Assembly: GCF_051622035.1 (NCBI RefSeq) | Contig: NC_135356.1 | Coordinates: 30,294,290-30,358,289, forward strand | Length of the DNA stretch: 64,000 nt | Direction: 5' to 3' | From: Arctopsyche grandis | Lineage: Eukaryota > Arthropoda > Insecta > Trichoptera > Hydropsychidae | Part shown: positions 22,618-33,145 of the stretch, piece after piece | Layout of the letters: the number at the start of each line of letters is the position of its first letter | How positions within the stretch are numbered: position 1 is the stretch's first letter | Made by a program: the position numbers and the translations under genes | Notes under the pieces: model-generated | Databases searched by the model: none | What the model saw: the letters and a program-made list of their open reading frames with translations, nothing else | Told to the model about the DNA's origin: nothing

Positions 22618-23523
22618 GAGTTAAAACAATATCTAGTAATTTTAGATCTGAAAAGAAACATGCGTTTGCAATAAAGAACGATGTGGGGTTGACAATTATT
22701 ACATATATCACTACTTTAAGATATAGAAAAAAAAACATTGAAAATTGTAAAGACGTGTGTTTCAAATAGACATACATACATATGCTAGCAATAATACGTG
22801 TGGGGTGAGTATTTGGGAGAGCATCCACATTACAATGGTAAGCGAGAAAAAAAATATTTCAATCGAAGAAGAGGAGGTTCGAAATCCTTTTTTATTATTG
22901 AATATTATTCCTTAGTCAAGTCGTTAGAGAAGTCAAGCTTTAAACCATAAAAATATATATGTATGTAGTATATATTTTTTAAATTTATTTATCGATCGAT
23001 TTTGGATAAAAATATGGTATGACATTAATGAATGGAAATTTGAAACAATTACAATATATGTACACGGTTATGCCGCAGGGCTAATGTAATCGAATGTGAA
23101 TCGAATGAAATTGATTTCAGATAAGAGAAAAAATAATTTGAAATATATAATAAGTTGAGGAAATTGTATCAAAAGTCGATATTCTGAACGGAAAGCAAAA
23201 CGTCAAAGCGCTGACGTTAACAATGCGTGACGTCACACTTTTCAACCATAGCTCTGTATTTTCAGACCATGTATTTTTATTTACAAGCTTTTTTTAACTC
23301 TTTATTCTATTGCATAGCGTGTAAACATTTCGTCAATATACTAAGGTATTTCCTAACTTCCATTGTACTATACCATCAGATCAATAACAGAAGAAAAAAT
23401 TATTATTTTTCTATGACAGATTTGCTATCTTGTAAACGGTAAGCGGACTATTCCGCAAAAGCGATCACGCGCAAGTCGAAGAATTCAAGGTCTTTAATAA
23501 TATTACTGTAAGCTTGGCTGTCC
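22618..23523 (-). repeat. 1-kb interspersed repeat, diverged copy
   Basis: Reverse-oriented homologue of 15170-16180. Its end GTCCATAA was the insertion point of the Harbinger-like element that follows; the other copies continue GTCCATAACATGACG. Confidence 0.8.
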
Positions 23524-23526
23524 ATA

Positions 23527-24512
23527 ATGGTGCGTACGCACCAAGCCAACGAACGGCCCACAGGCCATCTTTTAAAACCAGTAGCGTACAAAATATCGAA
23601 ATAAAAATTAAATTTAAAAATTGAAATTAAATATCAAAATTAAAACTATTATTATTATATTAAAATTAAATTCAAGTATCAAAATAAAATTATAATCATT
23701 ATATCAAAATTAAAATAAAATATTGAAATTTAAAACAGAACATGCACAATTTAAATAAATTTTCGAGATTTACCTAAAATTAGATCATCAACAATCACAT
23801 ACAGGTAATCCTCGACTTTTGACTTACGAAGTTTATTTACGAAGTTTTACTTAAGTTTTGACTTACGAAGATACGCACTAAGATCGAAAAAAAATCAAAG
23901 AATTATTATTTTCTCTTCCCCGTAAAGCACAGCTACTGAGAATATATCATGTATTAGTATGGGTGATCCAACGATTTTTGCTAACCCGGGGTGTTGTCGG
24001 TCACATCAAACGGATCTTTTTATTCTTCAATTGTTTCTCTCGTCGAAATAAATCAAGTAATTAAATCATTTCAGAGGTAAAATTTATCGGATAATGTGTG
24101 ATTATTAATTTTATTTCGACGAAAGAAAAAAAAACCCTTTGACAAATCACCGACAACCGACACCGCGTTTTTTTATGAATTGTTTTTTTTGTCGATCATC
24201 GACGTCGAAATACAGAAACATATCGTGACGACTTTAAAAAATTATATCAAGATATTTTTTCACTCGTAAGCAGAGAAATTATAATATTTCTCTGGTTTTA
24301 AATGCGTATCGTCGCCATTCAAAACATTGTTGTAATTCAAAACATCAACGATGATCTAATTTTAGCTCAATCTCGCTCTTTAGCTTAATTTTGATATTTA
24401 ATTTCAATTTTTTAATTTAATTTTTATTTCAATATTTTGTACGCTACTGGTTTTATCCTGCTGATTAAAAAAGTTGGCCCAAAATCGTCGTTGGTTTAGT
24501 CCGTAAGCACCA
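23527..24512. mobile_element. Complete non-autonomous Harbinger-like element
   Basis: 986 bp, flanked by TAA (23524-23526 and 24513-24515), the 3-bp TWA-type duplication of PIF/Harbinger elements. It begins TGGTGCGTACGCACCAAGCC, while the complement of the other end begins TGGTGCTTACGGACTAAACC. Further in, both ends hold inverted copies of CAGTAGCGTACAAAATAT. There is no transposase. The uninterrupted target is visible in the 61619 copy of the host repeat. Confidence 0.8.
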
Positions 24513-24579
24513 TAATAGATACGGCTGTTTGCGCCTTAAGGCGCTTTGGGCAGCTAAGCGGTTAAATGTAAGTTTATAT

Positions 24580-24720
24580 AAATAACAAATGGACAGTATA
24601 AAAATAACAAACTGTCAGTAAAATTTAATAACTGGTCAGAATAAAAATAATAAAGGGACAATACAATAATAAATGAACAGTATAAAATAATAAAAGCTCA
24701 GTGTAAAACGATAAAAATTG
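24580..24720. repeat. AT-rich minisatellite
   Basis: About five degenerate units of roughly 25-30 bp resembling AATAATAAATGGACAGTATAA. Confidence 0.6.
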
Positions 24721-24887
24721 TTTTACCACTATGTCGACTGTAAAAACGTGTCTCGAGAGGTTTCCTCTTTTTTAAAAGCTTTTTAATGGTCAAGTAAAAC
24801 GATTTCAATTTTTGTGGGAAGGTGAGCGTGTTGCTGTACCTTCAAACTAATTTTGATGGGTTGCGAACCATTACAAGATCGGTAAAC

Positions 24888-25130
24888 GGACTACTAGTCA
24901 TATGTAAACCAGTCACAGGACAACCGGTCGCTCTAGATCGGTCACACGTGATCACCCGTCACACTAAAACTGGTCACACCCTAAAATCGGTCAACCAGTT
25001 TTCTCGTGACCGATTTTAGGGTGTGACTAGTTTTCTCGTGACCTGTTTCAGTGTGACGGGTGATCACGTGTGACCGATCTAGAGCGACCGGTTGTCCTGT
25101 GACCGGTTCACATTTGACTAGTAATAACCG
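24888..25130. repeat. Long imperfect palindrome (foldback repeat)
   Basis: The two halves are inverted copies meeting near 25004. They share ACTAGTCA, GTCACAGGACAACCGGTCGC, TCTAGATCGGTCACACGTGA and so on. The same words occur in the tandem array at 55845-56215. Confidence 0.9.
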
Positions 25131-25528
25131 AATATAATTTCTAAATTGAGTCTGATTCCTTTGTGTCCATTTATAAATAAATAAAGGCATAGCCTGTTCA
25201 AATATTTCTTTCGTTGGAGATAAGTGAAGCATGTCGATATTCTGCAGAATCTCCTCCCTTGCGTCTGCATTTACTATTACCCCTACTTTTTTTAACACAT
25301 TTCACCTCATAGGCAGCGTTAACACTAGAGGTATCCACCACGGTATTTGATGGAGCTAGCAAATACAGCGTGTTCCAATCTTTGGCGAGCCACACGCCCC
25401 TCCATATTTCCCGCAGTACCCATCGGATTGCCTTGGGAGGATGTCGTCGATATTTCAGAAAGCGTGTCGCGAACATATTTACGACATTTGCTCGGCTTAT
25501 TACTTTATTAAATTATCTTTCTATTTAT
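25131..25528. other. Unassigned region with minus-strand ORFs
   Basis: Two overlapping minus-strand frames (92 codons at 25198-25476; a stretch starting MLKKVGVIVNADAREEILQ at about 25298) are of balanced composition. They may be a decayed TE or gene, but I recognise no domain. Confidence 0.35.
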
Positions 25529-25620
25529 TACTTAATAGTGTTTTTACCCGGCTTCGCTCGGTATTTGTAATATAAACCGCTTAAACATGGCCAATCTAAT
25601 AGTAAACATTTTATTAAATG
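25529..25620 (-). mobile_element. Helitron-like 3' end fragment
   Basis: Complement of the Helitron 3' terminus: ACCCGGCTTCGCTCGGTATT then ATATAAACCGCTTAAACATG. The 5' end is not found. Confidence 0.65.
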
Positions 25621-26339
25621 TATTTGAATAGTTTTATTTTGTTTAAATTTATTTGTATATTAATTTGTATAATATTTATTTTATTTGATTCAAAAACATT
25701 TTTAATTCCATTTGAAGCATCAAAAATTAAATATTATGAATTAATCTCTAAAATACTTAACAGTAAAGTACAAGCTATAGTAAGCGGTGCAACACTGCAC
25801 ATCAGTCAAATCTTGTTTGGCACCCAAAACGAGGGTTAGTTAGTAAAAATGTCATCCGACGAGGAAAAGCTAATTTCAGTTATACATATATCATTATTAT
25901 ATAATCTCCAAAATGCAAATTATGTTAATAGTGTAGGAATCTCGTCGTCGTCATCGTCATCGAAACCTTCGAGAATATTCCGCAACAACAAACTACATTC
26001 CCGAAACCCAGACGACATGCACCTGCAGTCATTATATTAAACTCAGGCGGAACGCCCCTACCAGTCGAGTGGAACCAAAACGGTCGAAACACGCCGCCAC
26101 CATTAAAATACATCGAGCGGAAAGGCGCCAAGCATTCCAGAAAATTCGACGCCTCGACGAAAACAAAATTCCTCTCGTACGCGTCAATAACCACTTCCAT
26201 CAAGCATTCCAGAAAATTCGACGCCTCGACGAAAACAAAATTCCTTTCGTACGCGTCAATAACCACTTCCACCAAGCATTCCAAAAACACTATAAAAGGA
26301 GGTACAACCCAAACAACGCCAGTCGACCCACAGCAGCAA

Positions 26340-26753
26340 GCGTCGACACACAGCAGCAGACCTATTTTTAAATACACCACCCATAGACGCATCAACATTT
26401 GCCGGAAAACTACAAAGAACCATGCAACAGATAAGACCCACGATACAACACCATGGGCAACACAAAACTTTCGTCAACAAACACCTCCACGACTGCAAAT
26501 ACATATTCTTGAGGACAGACTCAGTACGAGCACCACTACAACCACCATATGAAGGACCATACAAAGTTTTACGACGAAACAATAAGAACATGTGGTTAGA
26601 CATAGCCGGTTCAGAAAAAGCGGTATCAATAGACAGAGTTAAGCCCGCATTTCTACAGAACCCGGACACACCACCTACATCACAAGAACAGCCACAGCCA
26701 ACTTCGCAAGAACAACCACAACCAGCACCAAATGAGACTCCACCGGAGAGCCA
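26340..26753 (+). pseudogene. Ty3/Gypsy integrase C-terminus (GPY/F) remnant
   Basis: The open frame ends an integrase: IFLRTDSVRAPLQPPYEGPY then KVLRR, and SIDRVKPAFLQ. This is the GPY/F module that follows the integrase core in Metaviridae and aids targeting and multimerisation. Pro/Gln-rich text (TSQEQPQP repeats) runs to the LTR start at 26754. Protease, reverse transcriptase, RNase H and the integrase catalytic core are all absent, so it is a terminal fragment only. Confidence 0.8.
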
Positions 26754-27365
26754 TGTAGGAATCTCGTCGTCGTCATCGTCATCGAAACCTTCGAGAATAT
26801 TCCGCAACAACAAACTACATTCCCGAAACCCAGACGACATGCACCTGCAGTCATTATATTAAACTCAGGCGGAACGCCCCTACCAGTCGAGTGGAACCAA
26901 AACGGTCGAAACACGCCGCCACCATTAAAATACATCGAGCGGAAAGGCGCCAAGCATTCCAGAAAATTCGACGCCTCGACGAAAACAAAATTCCTCTCGT
27001 ACGCGTCAATAACCACTTCCATCAAGCATTCCAGAAAATTCGACGCCTCGACGAAAACAAAATTCCTTTCGTACGCGTCAATAACCACTTCCACCAAGCA
27101 TTCCAAAAACACTATAAAAGGAGGTACAACCCAAACAACGCCAGTCGACCAGAGCAACACACTGCCGTATCCAGAGACCTTCCGTACATAGCTGAATGCT
27201 GAGCCAGCGACACTCTACCATATCCAGAGACCGCTGAACGACATACTTTTGCCCATAAATACCATACCTTTGTACAACCATAGGCAAACAATAAAACTTT
27301 ATAAAACTAGCACAACAGTGTTTCGTTAGGCCGGGATACGGTCAACACACATGTACCCCGCCTAC
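26754..27365 (+). mobile_element. Ty3/Gypsy LTR
   Basis: 612 bp from TGTAGG to CCTACA. It holds a 57-bp internal direct duplication (AAGCATTCCAGAAAATTCGA units), a TATA-like CCCATAAATACC (about 27250), AATAAAACTTT (about 27291) and the GGCCGGGATACGGTC end motif. TTGGTAC follows as a possible primer-binding start. Confidence 0.75.
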
Positions 27366-27575
27366 ATTGGTACTACCCCGACGTGATCTACGCAACCTTC
27401 TGATCATCCAACAGCGCTGTCAACACATCGCTACCCCGCCTACATTGGTGACCCCATCTTTGAACCACACAACAGTGTTTCGTTAGGCCGGGATACGGTC
27501 AACACATCGTACCCCGCCTACAATAGTACCAGAAAAAACAACATTTGGAAAGAAATTGCCAGGGAAATGGGATTA

Positions 27576-27926
27576 AAGGTCTGACCGCACTATGCGTCTG
27601 CGACACGAACGGCAGCGTGCGGCCAAATATTGTTTGTATGAAATTGTATGAGATATAAGGCACTACGCGTCACGCGACAGAGTTGCCTTTTGTATCAACT
27701 TTGCCGTGTTGTTTCGTGCTGTAGCAGTCGACGGTCGTATAGTGCGGTCAGATCTTAAACGGTCCATTTCGTCGATCTCGCTCCGAGGTACCAAACGAAT
27801 GAGTGACATAATTTACTGCGTAGTGTCGCATCGCTGTCGTTCAAGTGCGGTTTACCTAATATTGTCTGTCGCACACTGCCGTGTCGTGTCTTAGCAGTCG
27901 ACTGACGCACATTGCGGTCAGACCTT
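27576..27926. mobile_element. MITE with GGTCTGACCGCA tips
   Basis: Begins AAGGTCTGACCGCACTATGC and ends GCACATTGCGGTCAGACCTT. An additional right-type tip (TAGTGCGGTCAGATCTT) lies at about 27737-27753, so two overlapping versions of the element may be present. No clear target duplication. It separates the MADF fragment from the zinc-finger gene. Confidence 0.65.
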
Positions 27927-28198
27927 CTGCCGAGTGTGTACAAGCTCCAACTGTCAAAACGCCAATATTAATTCCTTATAAGTTCCTTTTTCAATTTGTT
28001 ATTTTGTGTACACTCTAACCGGCCAGATTGGGTGGAAACGAACAAAACTACATGGACTTAATCAAAGTCTGCTAAACGAAACAAGCATGGCGTTAAATTT
28101 TGTATGAGTTTTTCCAAACGTCATAGTTTTGATAGGTATTTTGATTCGTAAATTTTGACAGTAGTATTTCTTGTGTGTTTATTTCGTTTAGGTACAGA

Positions 28199-28225
28199 AT
28201 GAAATTGACGAGAAGGGGCGAATGA
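28199..28225 (+). promoter_or_regulatory. Upstream ORF overlapping the zinc-finger gene start
   Basis: An 8-codon ORF (MKLTRRGE) ends in a TGA that overlaps the main start by four bases (ATGA at 28222-28225). If the transcript starts upstream of 28199, translation of the main ORF would need leaky scanning or re-initiation. Confidence 0.45.
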
Positions 28226-31200
28226 TGGAGTGTCGACTCTGTCTCTGTTCATCACCAGCCATATCTTTTGTCTCCATCTTTGATAATCCTGAACCTTTGG
28301 TGCAACGCATTTCAAACTGCTGTCAGCTCCAGGTCGGTTTCATTTATTTATAATGCTGTTATGACATTTGAAAACCTTGTATTCCCATTATTTGACTAGT
28401 ATTCGCCTGTCTACCTCACTGCGTTTAGCACTGGTTACTATTATCGGGTTTCGTCGTTGACATTGTCTATCATTCATTTCAATAGTTTACTTTTGTTTTC
28501 AGGTTAAGAAAGGTGACATGCTGCCAGAAGTGATATGTATTACGTGTGAAAATAACCTGAATCTGCTTAGCAATTTTAAAAACGTATGCATTCAAAGCGA
28601 GGAAACGTTAACACTGAGATTAACCCAGTGCTTGGATATCAAAAGAGAAGAAATTTTACTGGATGATTTAATATGGGAAAACGAATCTGGTTCCGAACCG
28701 AGTATCCCTGATTCTCCCGATAATGATGAACATAATGAATGGGAATTGGAATTATTAAAAGAATTCACACACTCAACAGTAGATCAAATTGAACCGGTAA
28801 TATTATTTTTCGTGGATGTGAGATATGCCATTTTAAGAAATTTAAAAATAACATGTTCATATATATTTTACAGATGCATGAAGATAAGATTGTTGATATT
28901 TCAAATACGTATAAGCAATACAAATGTGCTACTTGCTCTAAAAGATTTAGTAGGAACTCTGCATACTTGAATCATTTGAGTACTCATTTTCGGGGGGAAA
29001 CTTACCAATGCGACATTTGTTCAAGATCATTTCTTTTGAGAAATAATCTTGTGCACCACTTGAAAATACGCCATGGAGTAAAACTTCACAAATGTAATAC
29101 CTGTTTTAAATCATTTACATATAAGTATTCACTTTTGAAGCATATGAAAACTCACACCGGGGAAAAACTTTACCAGTGTGATATTTGTTTAAAATCATTT
29201 AGCGTTAAATATACTTTAGTTACACATATGAGAACTCACACTGGAGAAAAACCTTACCAATGTGGAATATGTTTAAAACCATTTAATGGTAGTTCTAATT
29301 TGTTGTCACACCTTAAAACTCATAATGCGGAAAAACATTATCAATGCCATAATTGTTCAAAATCATTTGGTTCAAAGAGTTATCTTGCGAGACATTTAAA
29401 AACCCACATACAGGAGAAACCGCATCAGTGCGAAGTCTGCTTTAAATCATATAATTCGAAAACAGCGCGGATGTATCACATGAGAACTCACACTGGAGAA
29501 AAACCTCACCAATGCGAGACCTGTTCCAAATCATTTACGAAAAAGTCTACTCTTGTAAAACATATGAGAACTCATACTGGAGAAAAACCTTACCAATGCG
29601 ATGTGTGCTTAAAATCATACGGTAGTAAGGATTATCTTGCGACACACTTGAGAATTCACACAGGGGAAAAACCTTACAAATGTGAAATATGTTCAAAATC
29701 ATTTCACGGTAGCACTAGTTTATCAAAACACGTTAAAACTCACAGTGGGGAAAGACCTCATCAGTGCAAAATCTGTTTGAAATCATTTGTCATCAAAAGC
29801 ATGCTAATGCAACATTTGAACACCCACACAGGGAAAAAACCGCACCAATGCGAAATGTGCTTTAAATCATTTTCTATAAAATCATCACTAACCTACCATA
29901 TGAAAACTCACACATCGGAAAATTTGCATCGGTGCGAAGTCTGCTTTAAATCATATACTTCGAAAACAGCGCGGATGTATCACATGAGAACTCACACTGG
30001 AGAAAGACCTTACTTGTGCGAGATCTGTTCCAAATCATTTACGAGAAAGTCTTTTCTTGTAAAACATATGAGAACTCATTCTGGAAAAAAATCTTACCAA
30101 TGCAAAGTGTGCTTAAAGTCATTTGGTTTAAAAAGAATGCTATTGAAACATTTGAATACCCACACGCAGGAAGAACCGCACCTATGCAAAATCTGCTTTA
30201 AATCATGTTCTACAAAATTATTACTAACCGTGCACATGAAAACCGTGCACATGGAAAATTTGCATCGGTGCGAAGTCTGCTTTAAATCATTTACTTCGAA
30301 AACAGCGCGGATGTATCACATGAGAACTCACACGGGAGAAAAACCTCACCAATGCGAGACCTGTTCCAAATCATTTACGATAAAGTCTTCTCTTGTAAAA
30401 CATATGAGAACTCATTCTGGAAAAAAATCTTACCAATGCAAAGTGTGCTTAAAATCATTTGGTTTAAAAAAAATGCTATTGAAACATTTGAATACCCACA
30501 CGCAAGAAGAACCGCAACTATGCAAAATCTGCTTTAAATCATGTTCTACAAAATTATTACTAACTGTGCACATGAAAACCATGCACATGGAAAATTTGCA
30601 TCAGTGCGAAGTCTGCTTTAAATCATATAATTCGAAAACAGCGCGGATGTATCACATGAGAACTCACACTGGAGAAAAACCTCACCAATGCGAGACCTGT
30701 TCCAAATCATTTACGAAAAATTCTACTCTTGTAAAACATATGAGAACTCATACTGGAGAAAAACCTTACCAATGTGAAGTGTGCTTAAAATCATACGGTA
30801 GTAAGGATTATCTTGCGACACACTTGAAAATTCACACAGGGGAAAATACTCACATATGTGAAATATGTTCAAAATCATTTCACGATAGCACTAGTTTATC
30901 AAAACACGTTAAAACTCACAGTGGGGAAAGACCTCATCAGTGCAAAATCTGTTTGAAATCATTTGTCATCAAAAGCATGCTAATGCAACATTTGAACACC
31001 CACACAGGGAAAAAACCGCACCAATGCGAAATGTGCTTTAAATCATTTTCTAGAAAACCATTACTAACCTACCATATGAAAACTCACACATCGGAAAATT
31101 TGCATCGGTGCGAAGTCTGCTTTAAATCATATGCTTCGAAATCATCGCTGATGTATCATATGAGAACTCACACTGGAGAAAGACCTCACTTGTGCGAGAT

Positions 31201-31702
31201 CTGTTCCAAATCATTTACGAGAAAGTCTTTTCTTGTAAAACATATGGGAACCCATACTGGAGAAAAACCCTACCAATGCGATGTGTGCTTAAAATTATAC
31301 AAAGAAAAGTATCTTCTTGTGACACACTTAAGAACTCACACTGGGGAAAAACCCTACCAATGTAGAATATGTTCAAAATCATTTTATGATAACTCTATCT
31401 TGAGAACACATATTAAAATTCACAATGGGGCAAAAACTTATCAGTGCACAATCTGTTTAAAATCATTTGGTTTCAAAGGCATTCTTGTGAAACACTTGAA
31501 AACTCATACTGGGGAAAAAAATTACCAATGTTCAATATGTTCAAAATTATTTAATAGTCAGTCTAACTTAACGGGACATATTAAAATTCACAGTGGGGAA
31601 AAACCTCTTCAGTGTAAAATCTGTTTAAAATCTTTTGGTTTCAAAAACACTTTAGTGGAACATTTGAGAACTCACATACAGGGAAAAGCTGCGCCAATGT
31701 GA
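28222..31702 (+). CDS. ZAD-C2H2 zinc-finger protein with 33 fingers (3 exons)
   Basis: Exons are 28222-28332, 28503-28796 and 28874-31702. The introns (28333-28502, 28797-28873) have GT-AG ends and phase 0, giving about 1,077 residues. I chose the ATG at 28222 because it begins directly before the zinc-finger-associated domain (ZAD), whose four cysteines are C4, C7, C49 and C52. An acidic linker (residues about 85-135) leads to 33 tandem C2H2 fingers (about 151-1070) joined mostly by TGEKP-like linkers. Family members are insect nuclear DNA-binding proteins whose ZAD mediates dimerisation. The array has grown by duplication: fingers 13-16 and 17-20 repeat at 336 bp, and fingers 7-14 resemble 21-28 at about 1,176 bp. 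Several linkers are degenerate (TQEEPHL, TSENLHR), suggesting fingers released from strict DNA contact. The target sequence cannot be read from this. No frame defects are seen. Confidence 0.92.
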
Positions 31703-31993
31703 TGAAGTTTTTAATCATTTATTATTATAAAACATGCAAACTTAAATGGGGATAAATTTCCTCGATACTGAAACCGTTTAAAATGATTTTACCTACTTTG
31801 GGATGCTATGGATAAACTGTAGAGACTAGATCTAATTGACAGTGGATCTATTTGGTTAATATCCGCTTTATTTATGTATATGGGTTTTTTTTTAATTTTG
31901 TCCACTGTTTTCAGCCATGTGTTTTGTCTTACAGATACTTGAATTTAGAAAAAATATGCGTTTATAAAATCGTATAATTAATTATTATTAATA
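31703..31993. other. 3' flank of the zinc-finger gene
   Basis: AT-rich, presumably 3' UTR. No canonical AATAAA was noticed before the Helitron fragment at 31994. Confidence 0.4.
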
Positions 31994-32180
31994 ACTAGTG
32001 TTTTTACTCGGCTTCGCTCGGTATTTGAAATATAAACCGCTTAAACATGGCCAATCTAATAGTAAACATTTTACTAAATTTATTTGAATATTCATTCATT
32101 TGCTCGACGACCTGACGTCACGGATTTACGAACCAATAATACTTACATACTTTCAAAGTCTCTTTCGAAATTATATATTA
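31994..32180 (-). mobile_element. Short complete Helitron-like element
   Basis: On the minus strand it runs from AATTTCGAAAGAGACTTTG (compare TAATTTGGAAAGAGACTTTG in the long elements), via GTGACGTCAGG, to the standard 3' end with CCGAGCGAAGCCGAG and CTAGT. It has head and tail but none of the GC-rich arrays. Confidence 0.65.
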
Positions 32181-32539
32181 CATAATAATAAATTAAAGAA
32201 AAAACTTTTGCTTCACTAGACCTAGTGTTTGTTGTTATATCATAATTTCTATGAACATAAACAGAATTCTTTAATAAATGAGTGTTTGTTTTATTTACAT
32301 AATAATCAAAATAAACAATTGCTTATCAAATCAAATCTAATCTATAATTTGGAAAGAGACTTTGTATGTATGTAAATATCCTTGGTCGTCTTCGTCGTCT
32401 TCGTCGTCGTCCGTAGATCGGTGACGTCATCGAACACGTGATTCGATTTTTTTTTTTTTCGATCCATGGGCGCCGATTTGTTTTTTTCGATTCAATGGAT
32501 TCACCCCCGCGGGGGCGCAAAGCGAGTAGTTTCATGGGG

Positions 32540-33145
32540 CCCCGCCAGGGGCGCCACAAGGGGCGCAGCCCCGAAGGGGGCCCGGGGGGCGCAGCCCCGT
32601 GGGGCCCCAGCCTCATGGGGCGCAGCCCCATGGGGCTCAAAAGGGGGCGCCACAAGGGGCGCAGCCCCGTGGGGCCCCGAAGGGGGCCCGGGAGGCCCAG
32701 CCTCATGGGGCGCAGCCCCATGGGGCTCAAAAGGGGGCGCCACAAGGGGCACAGCCCCGTGGGGCCCCAGCCTCATGGGGCGCAGCCCCATGGGGCTCAA
32801 AAGGGGGCGCCAACAGGGGCACAGCCCCGTGGGGCCCCGAAGGGGGCCCGGGGGGCCGAGCCTCATGGGGCGCAGCCCCATGGGGCTCAAAAGGGGGCGC
32901 CACAAGGGGCGCAGCCCCGTGGGGCCCCGAAGGGGGCCCGGGGGGCCCAGCCTCATGGGGCGCAGCCCCATGAGGCTCAAAAGGGGGCGCCACAAGGGGC
33001 GCAGCCCCGTGGGGCCCCGAAGGGGGCCCGGGGGGCCCAGCCTCATGGGGCGCAGCCCCATGGGGCTCAAAAGGGGGCGCCACAAGGGGCGCAGCCCCGT
33101 GGGGCCCCGAAGGGGGCCCGGGGGGCCCAGCCTCATGGGGCGCAA
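32540..33145. repeat. 90-bp GC-rich minisatellite
   Basis: CCTCATGGGGCGCAGCCCCA occurs at 32611, 32701, 32771, 32861, 32951, 33041 and near 33131: a 90-bp period with one 70-bp unit. Because 90 is divisible by 3 and the units lack stops, long false ORFs arise in several frames. Confidence 0.92.

Larger units (their letters stand above)
25932..27522 (+). mobile_element. Rearranged Ty3/Gypsy remnant with 4-bp TSD
   Basis: Bounded by TGTAGG and CCTACA and flanked by ATAG (25928-25931 and 27523-27526). The order is: partial LTR (25932-26328), 3' end of pol (26340-26753), full LTR (26754-27365), then shuffled pieces of LTR end and primer-binding-like sequence (TTGGTACTACCCC, TTGGTGACCCC) and a final LTR end. 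The partial and full LTR share about 396 bp almost exactly. Confidence 0.8.
25849..27578 (+). pseudogene. MADF-domain exon split by a retrotransposon
   Basis: An ATG at 25849 opens SDEEKLISVI, then LLYNLQNANYVNS, which matches the first helix of MADF (Myb/SANT-like) DNA-binding domains. The frame is interrupted at 25931 by the 25932-27522 Gypsy remnant and its TSD copy. From 27527 it resumes in the correct frame as TRKNNIWKEIAREMGLK, the conserved second MADF helix (family pattern W-x-x-I-A-x-x-x-G). A GT follows at 27579, which could be a donor but coincides with the tip of a MITE. No further MADF or BESS part is visible downstream. MADF proteins are usually sequence-specific transcription regulators. 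Unless the insertion is spliced out, the gene is broken here. Confidence 0.7.

Noticed and set aside
26256-27160. Minus-strand ORFs of 157-194 codons
   Set aside because: Shadows of the Gypsy integrase end and LTR on the opposite strand; the plus strand carries the recognisable GPY/F motif.
30016-30537. Two 61-codon plus-strand ORFs in an alternate frame
   Set aside because: Out-of-frame readings of the repeated zinc-finger block; similar to each other only because the block is duplicated.
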